Shown piece after piece: positions 40,741-49,778 of a stretch of 64,000 nucleotides of DNA. A program made the translations under genes and the position numbers. Source of the stretch: Actinacidiphila bryophytorum (GTDB lineage: Bacteria; Actinomycetota; Actinomycetes; Streptomycetales; Streptomycetaceae); NCBI RefSeq assembly GCF_016916835.1, contig NZ_JAFFIX010000012.1, positions 62,001 through 126,000 on the forward strand, given 5' to 3'. Under the pieces are notes generated by a model. It saw only the letters and a program-made list of their open reading frames with translations. It made no database searches and was not told the DNA's origin. Each line of letters starts with the position of its first letter. Position 1 is the first letter of the stretch.

Positions 40741-43581
40741 ATGGTCAGAGGGATGGGAAAGGCCCGCTCAGACGCGCGGCACACCGGCCGGGGCGCGCTG
40801 CTCACCACCGCCGGGGCCGCGCTGGACGCCGGCGGCAGCGTCCTGCTCACCGGCGAGCCGGGCATCGGCCGCTCCACGGTGCTGGCCGCCCTCGCCGCCG
40901 AGCGGCCGGGCACCCTGGTGCTGCGCTGCGCACCCGCCGAGGCCGACCGGCGCCTGCCGCTCCTCGGCCTCATCGACCTGTTCTCCGAGGTGGACGACGC
41001 GGCCTTCGCCGTACTCCCGCCGCACGAACGGGCCGTGCTCCGCGCCGCCTTGCACCGCCCCGGCGCGGGTGGCCAGGCCCGCCGGGCGGCGTACGGGAGC
41101 CCGCACGCGGACGTCCTGGCCCTGCGGATCGCGCTGCTCGGGGCACTGGCAGCGCTGTGCGAGCGCTCCCCCGTCCTGCTCGCGCTGGACGACGCCCAGT
41201 GGCTCGACCGCCCGAGCGCCGATGCGCTGGCCTTCGTGGCCCGGCGTGTCCGGCGGCTGCCGCTCACCGCGGCCGTGTCCTGGCGCACTCCGTACGACCC
41301 TGCCGAGCCGGTGGGCGGCGAGGCGCTGTGCCCCGGGCGCGTACTGGCCCTGGACGTACCGCCGATGACCGGGCGGGAGGTCGCGGCTCTGCTCTCCGGG
41401 CAGCCTGGTCCCGCGTGGCCGCAGCCGGTGCTTGCCAGGCTGCAGGCGGCGTCCGGAGGGAATCCGTACACCGCCGTCGCCCTCTCCCGTGCGCTCGCCG
41501 ACGAGGTCCGCAGGACCGGGCGCGACCCCGCGGGCGGACCGCTGCCGGTCCCGCCCGCCCTGCGCCGGCTGCTGCTCGGCCGGCTCGCCCCGCTGAGCCC
41601 GCAGGCCCGCCGCACCCTGCTCGCCGCGAGCGCCGCCGCCCGCCCCACCGTCGCGCTGCTGCGCAGGGCCGGCTGCGGCACCGCGCAGGCCGACGTGCAC
41701 GAGGCGGTGCGGCTGGGCCTGGTGGAGCCGTCGGCGGCCGGAACCGTACGGTTCACGCAGCCGCTGACCCCGCGGGTGGTGTACGAGGCGGCCGACCGCG
41801 CAGAACTGCGGCACGTGCACACCGCTTTGGCCGAGGCGGCCGACGACCCGGTCGAACGCGCCCACCACCTCGCGTCGTTGTCGCCCGGCGGAAGCGCGGA
41901 GACCGCCGCAGCGCTCACCGCGGCAGCCGCCACGGCCCGGCGCCGCGGCGCACCCGCTGTCGCCGCCCGGCTCGGCCAGCTCGCCGCCGACCGCACCCCG
42001 TGGGGCGACCCGGCCGCCGACGCGGAACTCCGGCTCACCGCCGCCGAGGACGCGCTGGCCGCGGGCGACTACCCGCTCGCCCGCGGCATCGCGCACGAGG
42101 TGCTGGCAGGGGCGGCCCGCCCCGCGGACCGGGTGCGCGCCTGGATCGTGGTGCTCGACTCCAGCGGGCAGGCCATGGCCGAGGTCACGGACGTCTTCCC
42201 GCGTGCGCTCGAAGACGCCAGCGGCGACCCGGAGTTGCTGGCCCGGCTGCACTACCGGCTCAGCTGGCGCTCCTGGTTGGTGGAGGGCTCGGCAGCCGCC
42301 GCGCTGACGCACGCCGCCCGCTCGGCGGTACTGGCGCTGCACGCCGGCGACCGGCGGACCGAACTCCTGGCGCTCACCCAGCAGTCGGCCCTGGAGTTCT
42401 ACCTCGGCCGCCCGGCGGCCGAGGGCACACTGCGGCGGGCACTGGCCGCACCGCAGGACCCGCGGGTGCTCTTCGACCACAACGGGCCGGTCTTCCTCAA
42501 GCACCGCAGGCACCTGCTGCACGACCGGCTGGACGACGCGAGGACCGAACTGCGGGCGCTGGTCTACACCGTGCGGCACCGCGGTTCCGCGGAGAGCCTG
42601 TGCCACTGCCTGTCGGGCCTCGCGCAGGTCGAGATCCTGCGCGGGCGCTGCGAGGCCGCGATGGACCTGGCCCACCAGGCGCTGCGCGTCACCGAGCAGG
42701 CCGGGCTCAGCCAGGGTCCCGCCTGGTACGCGGTCGCGCTCGCCGAGGCGGCCGGCGGCGCCGCGGACCGGGCGCTGGCCGCCGCCGACCGTGCCAGGCG
42801 GCACAGCGAGGACGACGACGACCAGCTGTTCCTGCCGCGCGCCCTGCACGCCGAGGGCCACGTGCGGCTGCTGCGCGGCGAGCCGGACGCCGCGGTGCAC
42901 GCGCTGCAGCGGGTACGCCTGCTGGAGACCGGGCAGGGCCAGGGCGATCCCGCGGTACGCCGCTGGCAGTCCGACCTCGCCGAGGCGCTGGTCGCCACGG
43001 GCCGCGCGGACGAGGCGGCGGAACTCCTCGCGGAGACCCGGGCGCAGGCGGCCAGGCTGGGCAGGAACGGGCTGCTGGCCGTGCTGGACCGGGCGGCGGC
43101 CCTCGTCACCGAGGCGCACGGCGACCCGGCTGCGGCCGCCGTCCGGCTCGGGCAGGCCGCGGCCAGGCTGGCGGCACTCCCCTACCGCCTGGAGGAGGCC
43201 CGCACCCACCTGGCGCTCGGCCAGGTGCAGGCCCGCCGCGGTGAGACGGGGGCGGCCCGCACCGCGCTGGCCGAGGCCGCACGCCTCTTCACCCGTGCGG
43301 GCGCCCACCCCTGGCTGGCCGTCACGACCGGCGCCCTTGACCGGCTCGACGTTCCCGCGCCCGCATCCGCGGCGGCGCCGGGCCTGGACGCGCTCACGCC
43401 CACCGAGCACCGCGTCGCCCTGCTGGTCGCGCAGGGCGCGAGCAACCGGGAGATCGCCGCCCACCTCACGATCAGCGTCAAGACGGTCGAGGCGGCGCTG
43501 ACCCGCGCCTACCGCAAGCTCTCCGCCCGCTCCCGCGTCTCGCTGGCCCGTGCGGTCCTGGCCCGGTCCGGGCGGCTCTGA
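40741..43581 (+). CDS. LAL-type LuxR-family regulator (AAA ATPase plus C-terminal HTH)
   Basis: A 946-residue regulator. The N-terminal STAND/AAA module has the Walker A GEPGIGRST near residue 36 and a Walker B-like LLALDDAQWLD. A long helical, TPR-like middle region follows. The last ~65 residues are the LuxR DNA-binding domain (LTPTEHRVALLVAQGASNREIAAHL, VKTVEAALTRAYRKL). LAL proteins are large ATP-dependent activators, often of polyketide or sugar genes. It stands alone between terminated genes, so no target is obvious; the secreted ricin-module protein downstream is one candidate. ATGs at 40741 and 40753 are both possible. Confidence 0.88.
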   Translation: MVRGMGKARSDARHTGRGALLTTAGAALDAGGSVLLTGEPGIGRSTVLAALAAERPGTLVLRCAPAEADRRLPLLGLIDLFSEVDDAAFAVLPPHERAVLRAALHRPGAGGQARRAAYGSPHADVLALRIALLGALAALCERSPVLLALDDAQWLDRPSADALAFVARRVRRLPLTAAVSWRTPYDPAEPVGGEALCPGRVLALDVPPMTGREVAALLSGQPGPAWPQPVLARLQAASGGNPYTAVALSRALADEVRRTGRDPAGGPLPVPPALRRLLLGRLAPLSPQARRTLLAASAAARPTVALLRRAGCGTAQADVHEAVRLGLVEPSAAGTVRFTQPLTPRVVYEAADRAELRHVHTALAEAADDPVERAHHLASLSPGGSAETAAALTAAAATARRRGAPAVAARLGQLAADRTPWGDPAADAELRLTAAEDALAAGDYPLARGIAHEVLAGAARPADRVRAWIVVLDSSGQAMAEVTDVFPRALEDASGDPELLARLHYRLSWRSWLVEGSAAAALTHAARSAVLALHAGDRRTELLALTQQSALEFYLGRPAAEGTLRRALAAPQDPRVLFDHNGPVFLKHRRHLLHDRLDDARTELRALVYTVRHRGSAESLCHCLSGLAQVEILRGRCEAAMDLAHQALRVTEQAGLSQGPAWYAVALAEAAGGAADRALAAADRARRHSEDDDDQLFLPRALHAEGHVRLLRGEPDAAVHALQRVRLLETGQGQGDPAVRRWQSDLAEALVATGRADEAAELLAETRAQAARLGRNGLLAVLDRAAALVTEAHGDPAAAAVRLGQAAARLAALPYRLEEARTHLALGQVQARRGETGAARTALAEAARLFTRAGAHPWLAVTTGALDRLDVPAPASAAAPGLDALTPTEHRVALLVAQGASNREIAAHLTISVKTVEAALTRAYRKLSARSRVSLARAVLARSGRL

Positions 43582-43583
43582 GG

Positions 43584-43637
43584 TTCGGGGCGGCTTCGAG
43601 CCGGCTTTGCCCTGGCTTCGGGGCGGCTTCGAGCCGG
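43584..43637. repeat. 21-bp exact direct repeat, 33-bp period
   Basis: TTCGGGGCGGCTTCGAGCCGG occurs at 43584-43604 and 43617-43637, just after the LAL stop. Each copy contains CGGCTTCGAGCCG, a small hairpin, so the pair may act as a terminator or be a slippage product. Confidence 0.6.
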
Positions 43638-43685
43638 TGTACGGCCGTCCCGTCGTCCGACGGCCGCTTCCCGTTCACCCACATC

Positions 43686-43700
43686 ATATGCTGCGCATAT
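43686..43700. promoter_or_regulatory. AT-rich inverted repeat upstream of the ricin-module protein
   Basis: ATATGC-TGC-GCATAT, followed by ATATTTTCTCCGTCATAT, is the most AT-rich stretch in this neighbourhood. It is about 85 bases before the start codon and is probably the promoter with an operator. Confidence 0.45.
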
Positions 43701-43784
43701 ATTTTCTCCGTCATATCGCCGGTGTGGGCTCGCCGTTCGCACAGGACGGGTCCGTCCGGGCTGGTCCGACAAGAGGAGATGCAC

Positions 43785-44873
43785 GTGCGCAGGACAACGG
43801 GCCGCAGTGCGGCCGTCCGCAATGGTGCGGTCGTGATCGCACTCCTGGGTGCCGTACTCGGCGGTGCGACAGCGGCTGCCGCCGCGGCGTCCGACCCCGG
43901 CGGCAGCACCCCGTACAGCACCGCCGTCACCCCGACCGTGCCCCACCCGGCGACGGCCACCGCCGCAGAACTGGCCGCCGCCCCGCCCTCCGACGCGCCC
44001 CCGGCCGCGCACACCACCGCGCCGTCCGCGGGTGCGGTGCTGCCGCAGAGCGCCACGAACGGCGCCCTGTCGCGCGCCGAGATGATCGCGCGGGCACAGC
44101 AGTGGATCAGCGAGGGCGTGCCGTACAGCGAGACCGCGTACTGGACGGACTCCAACGGCACCTACCGGCAGGACTGCTCCGGCTTCGTCTCGATGGCCTG
44201 GCACCTGGACACCAGCCGCACCACCTACACGCTGCCCGCGGTCTCCACCCGGCTGAGCAGCCTCGACGTGCTCCAGCCCGGCGACATGATCGACACCAAT
44301 ACCGCCACCATGCAGCACGTGGTGCTCTTCAAGGCGTGGACCGACTCCTCCCACACCACCGCGACCGTCCTCGAAGAGGCCCACCCGGGCACCGACGCCC
44401 GCGTGGCCCAGTACGCCCGCAGCTACCTCACGGCCAACGGCTTCACCCCCTACCGCTACAACCACGCCCTGGACCACCCGCAGTACGCCAACGCCAAGAG
44501 CGACATGTGCCTTTCGGTATCCGGCGGCGGCAGCACCGCCGACGGCGCCGACATCATCCAGTGGACCTGCAACGGCGGCCCCGAGCAGCAGTGGAGGTGG
44601 GACGGCAGCCGGCTCGTCAACACCAAGAGCGGCAAGTGCCTTTCGGTATCCGGCGGCGGCAGCACCGCCGACGGCGCCGACATCATCCAGTGGACCTGCA
44701 ACACCGGTCCGGAGCAGCAGTGGACGTACCATCCCCACACCGGCAACTGGTCCAACGGCAACGGCAAGTACCTGTCCGTCTCCGGCGGCGGCAGCACCAC
44801 CGCGGGCGCGCAGGTCGTCCAGTGGTCGTCCTCCGGCGGCCCCGAGCAGCAGTGGTGGGCCTCGGCGGCCTGA
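43785..44873 (+). CDS. Secreted NlpC/P60-like cysteine hydrolase with C-terminal ricin-type lectin module
   Basis: A 362-residue secreted protein. The signal peptide (to about residue 35) and a Pro/Ala/Thr-rich stretch lead to an NlpC/P60-like domain (~100-235) with the catalytic Cys in YRQDCSGFVSMAW and a His in MQHVVLFKAW. This family cuts peptidoglycan stem peptides. The last ~125 residues are a beta-trefoil with three QW-type repeats (CLSVSGGGSTADGADIIQW twice, then YLSVSGGGSTTAGAQVVQW). The GTG at 43785 sits six bases after GAGGAG, better placed than the ATG at 43779. Two of the repeats are identical over 67 bases. Confidence 0.8.
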   Translation: MRRTTGRSAAVRNGAVVIALLGAVLGGATAAAAAASDPGGSTPYSTAVTPTVPHPATATAAELAAAPPSDAPPAAHTTAPSAGAVLPQSATNGALSRAEMIARAQQWISEGVPYSETAYWTDSNGTYRQDCSGFVSMAWHLDTSRTTYTLPAVSTRLSSLDVLQPGDMIDTNTATMQHVVLFKAWTDSSHTTATVLEEAHPGTDARVAQYARSYLTANGFTPYRYNHALDHPQYANAKSDMCLSVSGGGSTADGADIIQWTCNGGPEQQWRWDGSRLVNTKSGKCLSVSGGGSTADGADIIQWTCNTGPEQQWTYHPHTGNWSNGNGKYLSVSGGGSTTAGAQVVQWSSSGGPEQQWWASAA

Positions 44874-44916
44874 CCTGCCCGGACAGGACGGCGCAGGGCT
44901 CTCCCGGGAGGAACCG

Positions 44917-45492
44917 ATGCAGCGCGTGGCGGAGTTGTCGGCGGCGGACTGGCTGACCGGATCGCCCGCGGAGCCGATGCGCCTGATCACGTACGGCCCG
45001 CCCGGCTTCGCCGCCTACGGCAGGCTGCGGTACGTCCCCGACCCGCAAGGGCCGGGGACGGCCGAGGCCGACGTCGTCCTGCCCGAAGGGCACCCCACCG
45101 ACATCGCGCAGGCGCGGACCGTGCTGCGGGAGCTGGGCGACCCGGCGGAGCCGTGCTACTTCTGCGTGTGGGAGGGCTACTCAGGCTCCTTCCTCGACCC
45201 GGAGCTGACCCGCGGCCCGCTCGTCGTGCTGCCGCACCGGCGGTACGTGCTGTTCGCCGGCGCGCTGGCGGAGATCGACCGCTGGGAGCAGCACTTCGGC
45301 GGCGGCCGGCCCTGCCCGCCGCCCGCCTTCGCATGGCCCGCGGACCACCGGTGGTGCTTCACCAGCGACGTCGACCCGCACTGGGCGGGCATCGCGGCGG
45401 GCGCATCCGCCCTCGCCGCGCTGACCGCGCGGACGGATGTGGACGTCGTCGCCGCCTCGCCCGGGGATGCGCCGCCGGCGTACGGCAGTTGA
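44917..45492 (+). CDS. Hypothetical protein, 191 residues
   Basis: I do not recognise the family. No signal peptide or membrane helix is visible. The sequence has an N-terminal LSAADWLTGSPAEPMRLITYGPPGFAAYGRLR, a central CYFCVWEGYSG and LVVLPHRRYVLFAGAL, and a conserved-looking RWCFTSDVDPHWAGI near the C-terminus, reminiscent of streptomycete proteins of unknown function. GGGAGGAACC precedes the ATG. It begins 43 bases after the ricin-module gene and is separated by 107 bases from the conflict-system operon, so its link to either is uncertain. Confidence 0.65.
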   Translation: MQRVAELSAADWLTGSPAEPMRLITYGPPGFAAYGRLRYVPDPQGPGTAEADVVLPEGHPTDIAQARTVLRELGDPAEPCYFCVWEGYSGSFLDPELTRGPLVVLPHRRYVLFAGALAEIDRWEQHFGGGRPCPPPAFAWPADHRWCFTSDVDPHWAGIAAGASALAALTARTDVDVVAASPGDAPPAYGS

Positions 45493-45599
45493 GACGAGGG
45501 CTCGCCGGGATCCGCCGACGCGCGATTCCGCGTCCGCGGTGAGGTCGCGTTCGGTAGCGTGAACCGGGAGGGAACTCTCCGGGGGAGGAGCGGGGCTTG

Positions 45600-46757
45600 G
45601 TGTCGTCCCAACCGCAGCCGCGGCTCGGCGTCGTGCTGGTCCACGGGTTCATATCCGGGCCGCAGATGTGGCAGCCGCTGCAGCATCTCATCACCGCCGA
45701 CAGCGACTTGGCCGGCGTCGACACGCTGCCCTTCGGGTACGCCACCGGCCTGTTCATGCCGGCGCCGCACCGCGCCCTGCCCACCCTCGACACGGTCGCG
45801 GACAGCCTCAAGGAGTACCTCGACACGCACGCGGCGGAGTACGGCCGCCTTGTGCTGGTCGCGCACAGCCAGGGCGGCCTCGTCGTCCAGCGCTGGCTGG
45901 CCCGGATGCTCGCCGAGGGGCGGGGCCGCGACCTGGCGGCGGTCGCGCGGGTGGTGCTGCTGGCCTGCCCCAACAACGGCTCGCAGATCGCGCTGTCCCT
46001 GCGCCGGGGCCTGCTGAGGCGCAATCCGCAGGAGCGGCAGCTGAGGCCGCTGACCGAGCAGGTGACCGACACGCAGCGCATCGTGATCCGCGACGTGGTC
46101 AACGCGACGGCGGTGACCGACCGCACGTGCCCGATCCCCTTCTCCGTCTACGCCGGCGAGACAGACCGCGTCGTGCCGCCCGCCTCCGCCCGCAGCGTCT
46201 TCCCGGACGCGGCCGTCCTGCCGGGCGACCACAGGGCGATAGCCCGGCCCGACTCGCCCGACCATCGGGTGTACCGGACGTTGAAGCGGCTGATCCGGGC
46301 GGAGCTGGAGGTGCGGGAAGTGCCGCCACCTGCCGCTCCGGTGACGCCTGCTTCTGCGCCCGCGCCCCTGGCTGCGTCGGCACCCGCAGCCGTGCCCGCG
46401 GCTGCGCCTGTGCCCGCGCCCGCGCCTTCGCGGGAGGCGGTGCGGCCCGCTGCCGCGTACTCCTTCCCCGACACCCTCCGGGTCGTCGCCGCCGCAGAGC
46501 GGATCACCGGCATGGACGACCCGGACGTACGGCTACAGGTCGTGGACCTGATGCGGCAGCGCCTCGCCCCGGAATGGGGCTTCTCCGCCGCCTACCGGGC
46601 CACCACCCGCGATCACCTGGTGGAGATCGTCGAGCGCTGCCGTACGCACGCGGCGGCCCCCGCGGCACTCGGCGCCTTCCTCGCCGCGGTCGTGCTGCTG
46701 CGCCCCGACGAGGCCGCGACGGTCGAACTGCGGCGGATCGTCGGGGATCCACGGTGA
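45600..46757 (+). CDS. Alpha/beta-hydrolase effector with C-terminal effector-associated domain (conflict system)
   Basis: A 385-residue soluble protein. Residues ~8-232 form an alpha/beta-hydrolase: oxyanion region VVLVHGFISG, nucleophile S90 (VAHSQGG), acid D189 (YAGETDRVVPP) and H211 (LPGDHRAI), so it should be an active lipase- or esterase-like enzyme. A Pro/Ala linker (~243-283) leads to a ~95-residue helical domain (~288-382: TLRVVAAAERITGMDDPDVR, then HLVEIVERCRTH) that resembles the effector-associated domains of NTP-dependent conflict systems. The downstream gene overlaps by four bases and carries a related domain. I infer that this is the effector unleashed when the system is triggered. 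The GTG has GGGGGAGGAG upstream. Confidence 0.78.
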   Translation: MSSQPQPRLGVVLVHGFISGPQMWQPLQHLITADSDLAGVDTLPFGYATGLFMPAPHRALPTLDTVADSLKEYLDTHAAEYGRLVLVAHSQGGLVVQRWLARMLAEGRGRDLAAVARVVLLACPNNGSQIALSLRRGLLRRNPQERQLRPLTEQVTDTQRIVIRDVVNATAVTDRTCPIPFSVYAGETDRVVPPASARSVFPDAAVLPGDHRAIARPDSPDHRVYRTLKRLIRAELEVREVPPPAAPVTPASAPAPLAASAPAAVPAAAPVPAPAPSREAVRPAAAYSFPDTLRVVAAAERITGMDDPDVRLQVVDLMRQRLAPEWGFSAAYRATTRDHLVEIVERCRTHAAAPAALGAFLAAVVLLRPDEAATVELRRIVGDPR

Positions 46758-48517
46758 CCCCGGAGGCCGGCCACGGCCGCACCCCGCCGCCCGGCGGTGT
46801 GGTGCGGATGCTGCTCGGCCGGGTGCGCCAGTCCGGGCGTGGCGCCGCGGCGGCACCACCCGCCGCCGGGTCGGCTCCCCCGCCCCCGCCCCCGCCCCCG
46901 CCCCCGCCCCCGGGGAACTGGACGCCCGCGGAGTCAGCCGAACTCTTCCGGGCGCTCACCGCCGTCGCCGACCTGCACCGTCCCGAATTCCTCGACCAGG
47001 TGCTGGCCTTCGCCGGGCGGCAGTTGGACGACGCGGGTACGCCGCTCCCCGTCGCCTACCACGCGCACCCGCGCTCCAGGATCTGGGCGCTCGTCGAAGC
47101 CGTGGACCGGCACCGCGACCCGGACGCGGCGCTGCGGGCGCTGGCCGACGCGCTGGCGGGGCTGCGCGGCGACGAGGCGGCCGTCGCGGCCTTCCTCGAC
47201 GTGGCCGCCCGGCTGGCACCCCCCGGCCGACTGCCCGGCCCCCGGCTGCGCGCCGTCCTGCGCGACCTGGACGGGATGCGCGCCCGGGTGCCGGTGTCCG
47301 CGGCCGACCAGTCGCTGCGGCGGGCGGTACGACCCGGCGAGTCCGCCGCGCTGCGCGGCACCGAGACCGTCGCGGAGATGGTGCTCCGGCTCAGCGACGC
47401 CCGCTCCCCCGCGCCCGGCGACCAGGACGGCGCTGGCGCGGACCCGGCCGACGCCGACCCGCTGGTGCTCCGCTTCCTGGCCGAGCTGGCAGCGGTGCTG
47501 CCCCCGGAGGCAGGCGATGTCCTGCGCGGCCATGTCGCCCGGATCGCCGAGGAGTTGGGCATCGACGGCGCCACGCGGGAAGCCCTCGCCCACCGCGGAC
47601 AGCCCGGCGCCGAACTGGCGGAAGAGGCCTCCGAGGCACCGCCCGACAGCCGGGTGCTCCAGATACGGCTGCGCGAGACCGCGCCGGGCAAGCACGAATA
47701 CGCCCTCGACGGCACCCTCTACGACCGGACCGCGGCAGGGCTGGCCCGGCCCCGCCGCCGGGCCGTCGGAAGTCCGGTCGCCCTGCGGCAGTTGCGGGAC
47801 GTCGGCCGCACCTGCCTGGTCGACTGGGCCGACCTGGCGGCCCGGTTGGACGACGCGGACCAGGTGCGGGTGGAGTTCCTGCTCCCCTGGTCCCTGCTCG
47901 ACCACCCGGTGGAACGCTGGCTGACCGACGGCCACGCCTACCTCGTCGGGCACAAATACCCCGTCGTCGTACGGTCGTTGGACCGGCTCGAACAGCCCGC
48001 CTGGCACCGGGACTGGGCGCACCGCTGGCGGTCCCTGCACCGGACCGGGCCTGCCGCCGCCCGGCAGGGCATCGGCTGGCTGTCGCTGGAGGCCGCGCCC
48101 CCGTCCTTCACACCGCACGGCGGCGTCCTGCACCTGCGCGGTCGGGACGGCGAGGTGCGCGCCTGGCTCGACCGCAACCCCGGCACCCACGGCCTGGGCC
48201 TCGCCTTCGCCTACGATGCGGCCAACCCCCGGCGCGCGCTCGGCCTGCGCGAGGCCATCTGCGAGGGCGTACCCGTCGCCGTATGGCGCCGCGACGACGG
48301 CGACCCCGCGGAACTCGCCCACCGCCTCGCCGAACTCGCCGACGTGCCCGACGACTTCGCGGTACTCCCGGCCCGGCTGCGCATCTGGCGCCGCGCCGCC
48401 GCCCGCGACGACGCCACCGCCATGGACAACCAGCTCACGCTGCTCTGGGACGACCCCGAATGCGTCTTCCGGGAGACCCCGCTGGCAGCACCGACCGCCG
48501 AAGCCCCCGGGCGATGA
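46754..48517 (+). CDS. VMAP (vWA-MoxR-associated protein) with N-terminal effector-associated domain
   Basis: A 587-residue soluble protein. A run of twelve prolines (residues ~42-53) precedes a ~100-residue helical domain (~58-160: ELFRALTAVADLHRPEFLDQ, SRIWALVEAVDRHRDPDAAL) alignable by eye with the C-terminal domain of the hydrolase. The C-terminal ~250 residues (LQIRLRETAPGKHEYALDG, VEFLLPWSLLDHPVERWL, KYPVVVRSLDRL, CEGVPVAVWRRDDGDP) match the VMAP C-terminal domain pattern. VMAPs are the third core part of vWA-MoxR systems and are thought to join the NTPase to effectors. It overlaps the hydrolase gene by GTGA and is followed 28 bases later by moxR. Confidence 0.78.
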   Translation: MTPEAGHGRTPPPGGVVRMLLGRVRQSGRGAAAAPPAAGSAPPPPPPPPPPPPGNWTPAESAELFRALTAVADLHRPEFLDQVLAFAGRQLDDAGTPLPVAYHAHPRSRIWALVEAVDRHRDPDAALRALADALAGLRGDEAAVAAFLDVAARLAPPGRLPGPRLRAVLRDLDGMRARVPVSAADQSLRRAVRPGESAALRGTETVAEMVLRLSDARSPAPGDQDGAGADPADADPLVLRFLAELAAVLPPEAGDVLRGHVARIAEELGIDGATREALAHRGQPGAELAEEASEAPPDSRVLQIRLRETAPGKHEYALDGTLYDRTAAGLARPRRRAVGSPVALRQLRDVGRTCLVDWADLAARLDDADQVRVEFLLPWSLLDHPVERWLTDGHAYLVGHKYPVVVRSLDRLEQPAWHRDWAHRWRSLHRTGPAAARQGIGWLSLEAAPPSFTPHGGVLHLRGRDGEVRAWLDRNPGTHGLGLAFAYDAANPRRALGLREAICEGVPVAVWRRDDGDPAELAHRLAELADVPDDFAVLPARLRIWRRAAARDDATAMDNQLTLLWDDPECVFRETPLAAPTAEAPGR

Positions 48518-48545
48518 CCCCGCCCGGCCGGAAGGACCGTGACCA

Positions 48546-49778
48546 GTGACAACCCCCGACGACGCCACGCCCCGCCCCACGCCGCCCCCGGCGTGGCCGG
48601 CCCCCGGGGACGGCGACGCGGCCCCGGCGCCCGACTCCCCGTGGCCCCCGCCCGGGGTGCCCCGTCCTGAGCGGGTCGCTCCATGGGACTGGCCCTCGTC
48701 AGAGGGCGGTGACGGTGACGGGCCGGGGAACTCGACCCAGGACGTCCCCGGTTGGTGGATCTACCGCGGGGCGGCGGAACCGCACGACGGTATCGACCGG
48801 CTGCCCGAGGCACCCCCCTGGCGTTCGTTCACCGACGGGACACCGCCCGCTGGGCTGCTGGAGCGCCCCGCCCCCGGGGCCGCGGACCGGCGGCGGGCGG
48901 TGCGCGCGTCCCGCTACCAGGCGGACCGGGAGGAGATCCACCTGGTCAACATGGCCCTGCTGCTGCGCCGCCCGCTGCTGGTCACCGGGCGCCCGGGCCT
49001 GGGCAAGTCCACGCTCGCCTACAGCATCGCGCGCGAACTCCGGCTCGGCCCGGTGCTGCGCTGGTCCGTCACCAGCCGCACCACCCTCCAGGACGGGCAG
49101 TACCAGTACGACGCGATCGGCCGCCTCCAGGACGTCGGCCTGCACGAACGGGCCGCCGCTGCCCACCCGCCCACCAAGGGCGCCCACCCCGAACTCCCGG
49201 ACATCGGACGCTACTTGCGGCTCGGGCCGCTCGGCACCGCACTGCTCCCATGGCGGGTGCCGCGGGTGCTGCTGATCGACGAGATCGACAAGAGCGACGT
49301 CGACTTCCCCAGCGACCTGCTGCACGTCTTCGAGGAAGGAGAGTTCACCGTCCCGGAGTTGGCCCGGCTGCACCGGCCGACCGCCGAGGTGATGACCGCC
49401 GACGACGGCGGCCGGGTCACCCTGGAGCACGGGCGGGTGAGCTGCCACGAATTCCCGCTCGTCATCCTGACCAGCAACGAGGAGCGCGAGTTCCCGCCCG
49501 CCTTCCTTCGCCGCTGCATCCGGCTGGAGATCCGCCGCCCCGACCGCCGCAAACTCGCCCGCCTCCTGGCGGCCCACCTCCCCCCGGCCGACGCGGCGGC
49601 CTCCGCCGTCCGCGAGGACCTGATCACGACCTTCCTCCGCAAACAGGACGAGGAGGGCGCCGACCTGGCCAACGACCAACTCCTCAACGCGGTCCAACTG
49701 GCCCGCCAGATATGGGACACCCCGGAGGGCTACGACCTGATATCGGAGCATGCCCTACGCCCGCTCAACGAGGGCTGA
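48546..49778 (+). CDS. MoxR-type AAA+ ATPase of a vWA-MoxR-VMAP system
   Basis: A 410-residue AAA+ ATPase. The first ~115 residues are Pro/acid-rich and disordered-looking. The ATPase core has Walker A LLVTGRPGLGKST (~150), Walker B VLLIDEIDKSD, sensor LVILTSNEEREFPPAF and the arginine-rich RRCIRLEIRRPDRRKL. MoxR proteins act with vWA-domain partners to remodel target complexes using ATP. The gene is the third in the operon; its last codons (NEG-stop) lie in the first of three 89-bp repeats that connect it to the vWA gene. Confidence 0.88.
   Translation: MTTPDDATPRPTPPPAWPAPGDGDAAPAPDSPWPPPGVPRPERVAPWDWPSSEGGDGDGPGNSTQDVPGWWIYRGAAEPHDGIDRLPEAPPWRSFTDGTPPAGLLERPAPGAADRRRAVRASRYQADREEIHLVNMALLLRRPLLVTGRPGLGKSTLAYSIARELRLGPVLRWSVTSRTTLQDGQYQYDAIGRLQDVGLHERAAAAHPPTKGAHPELPDIGRYLRLGPLGTALLPWRVPRVLLIDEIDKSDVDFPSDLLHVFEEGEFTVPELARLHRPTAEVMTADDGGRVTLEHGRVSCHEFPLVILTSNEEREFPPAFLRRCIRLEIRRPDRRKLARLLAAHLPPADAAASAVREDLITTFLRKQDEEGADLANDQLLNAVQLARQIWDTPEGYDLISEHALRPLNEG

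Noticed and set aside
40140-43244. A 1,034-codon plus-strand frame overlapping the LAL gene
   Set aside because: Composition is dominated by Arg/Pro/Gly/Ala. The alternative frame has Walker A and LuxR motifs.
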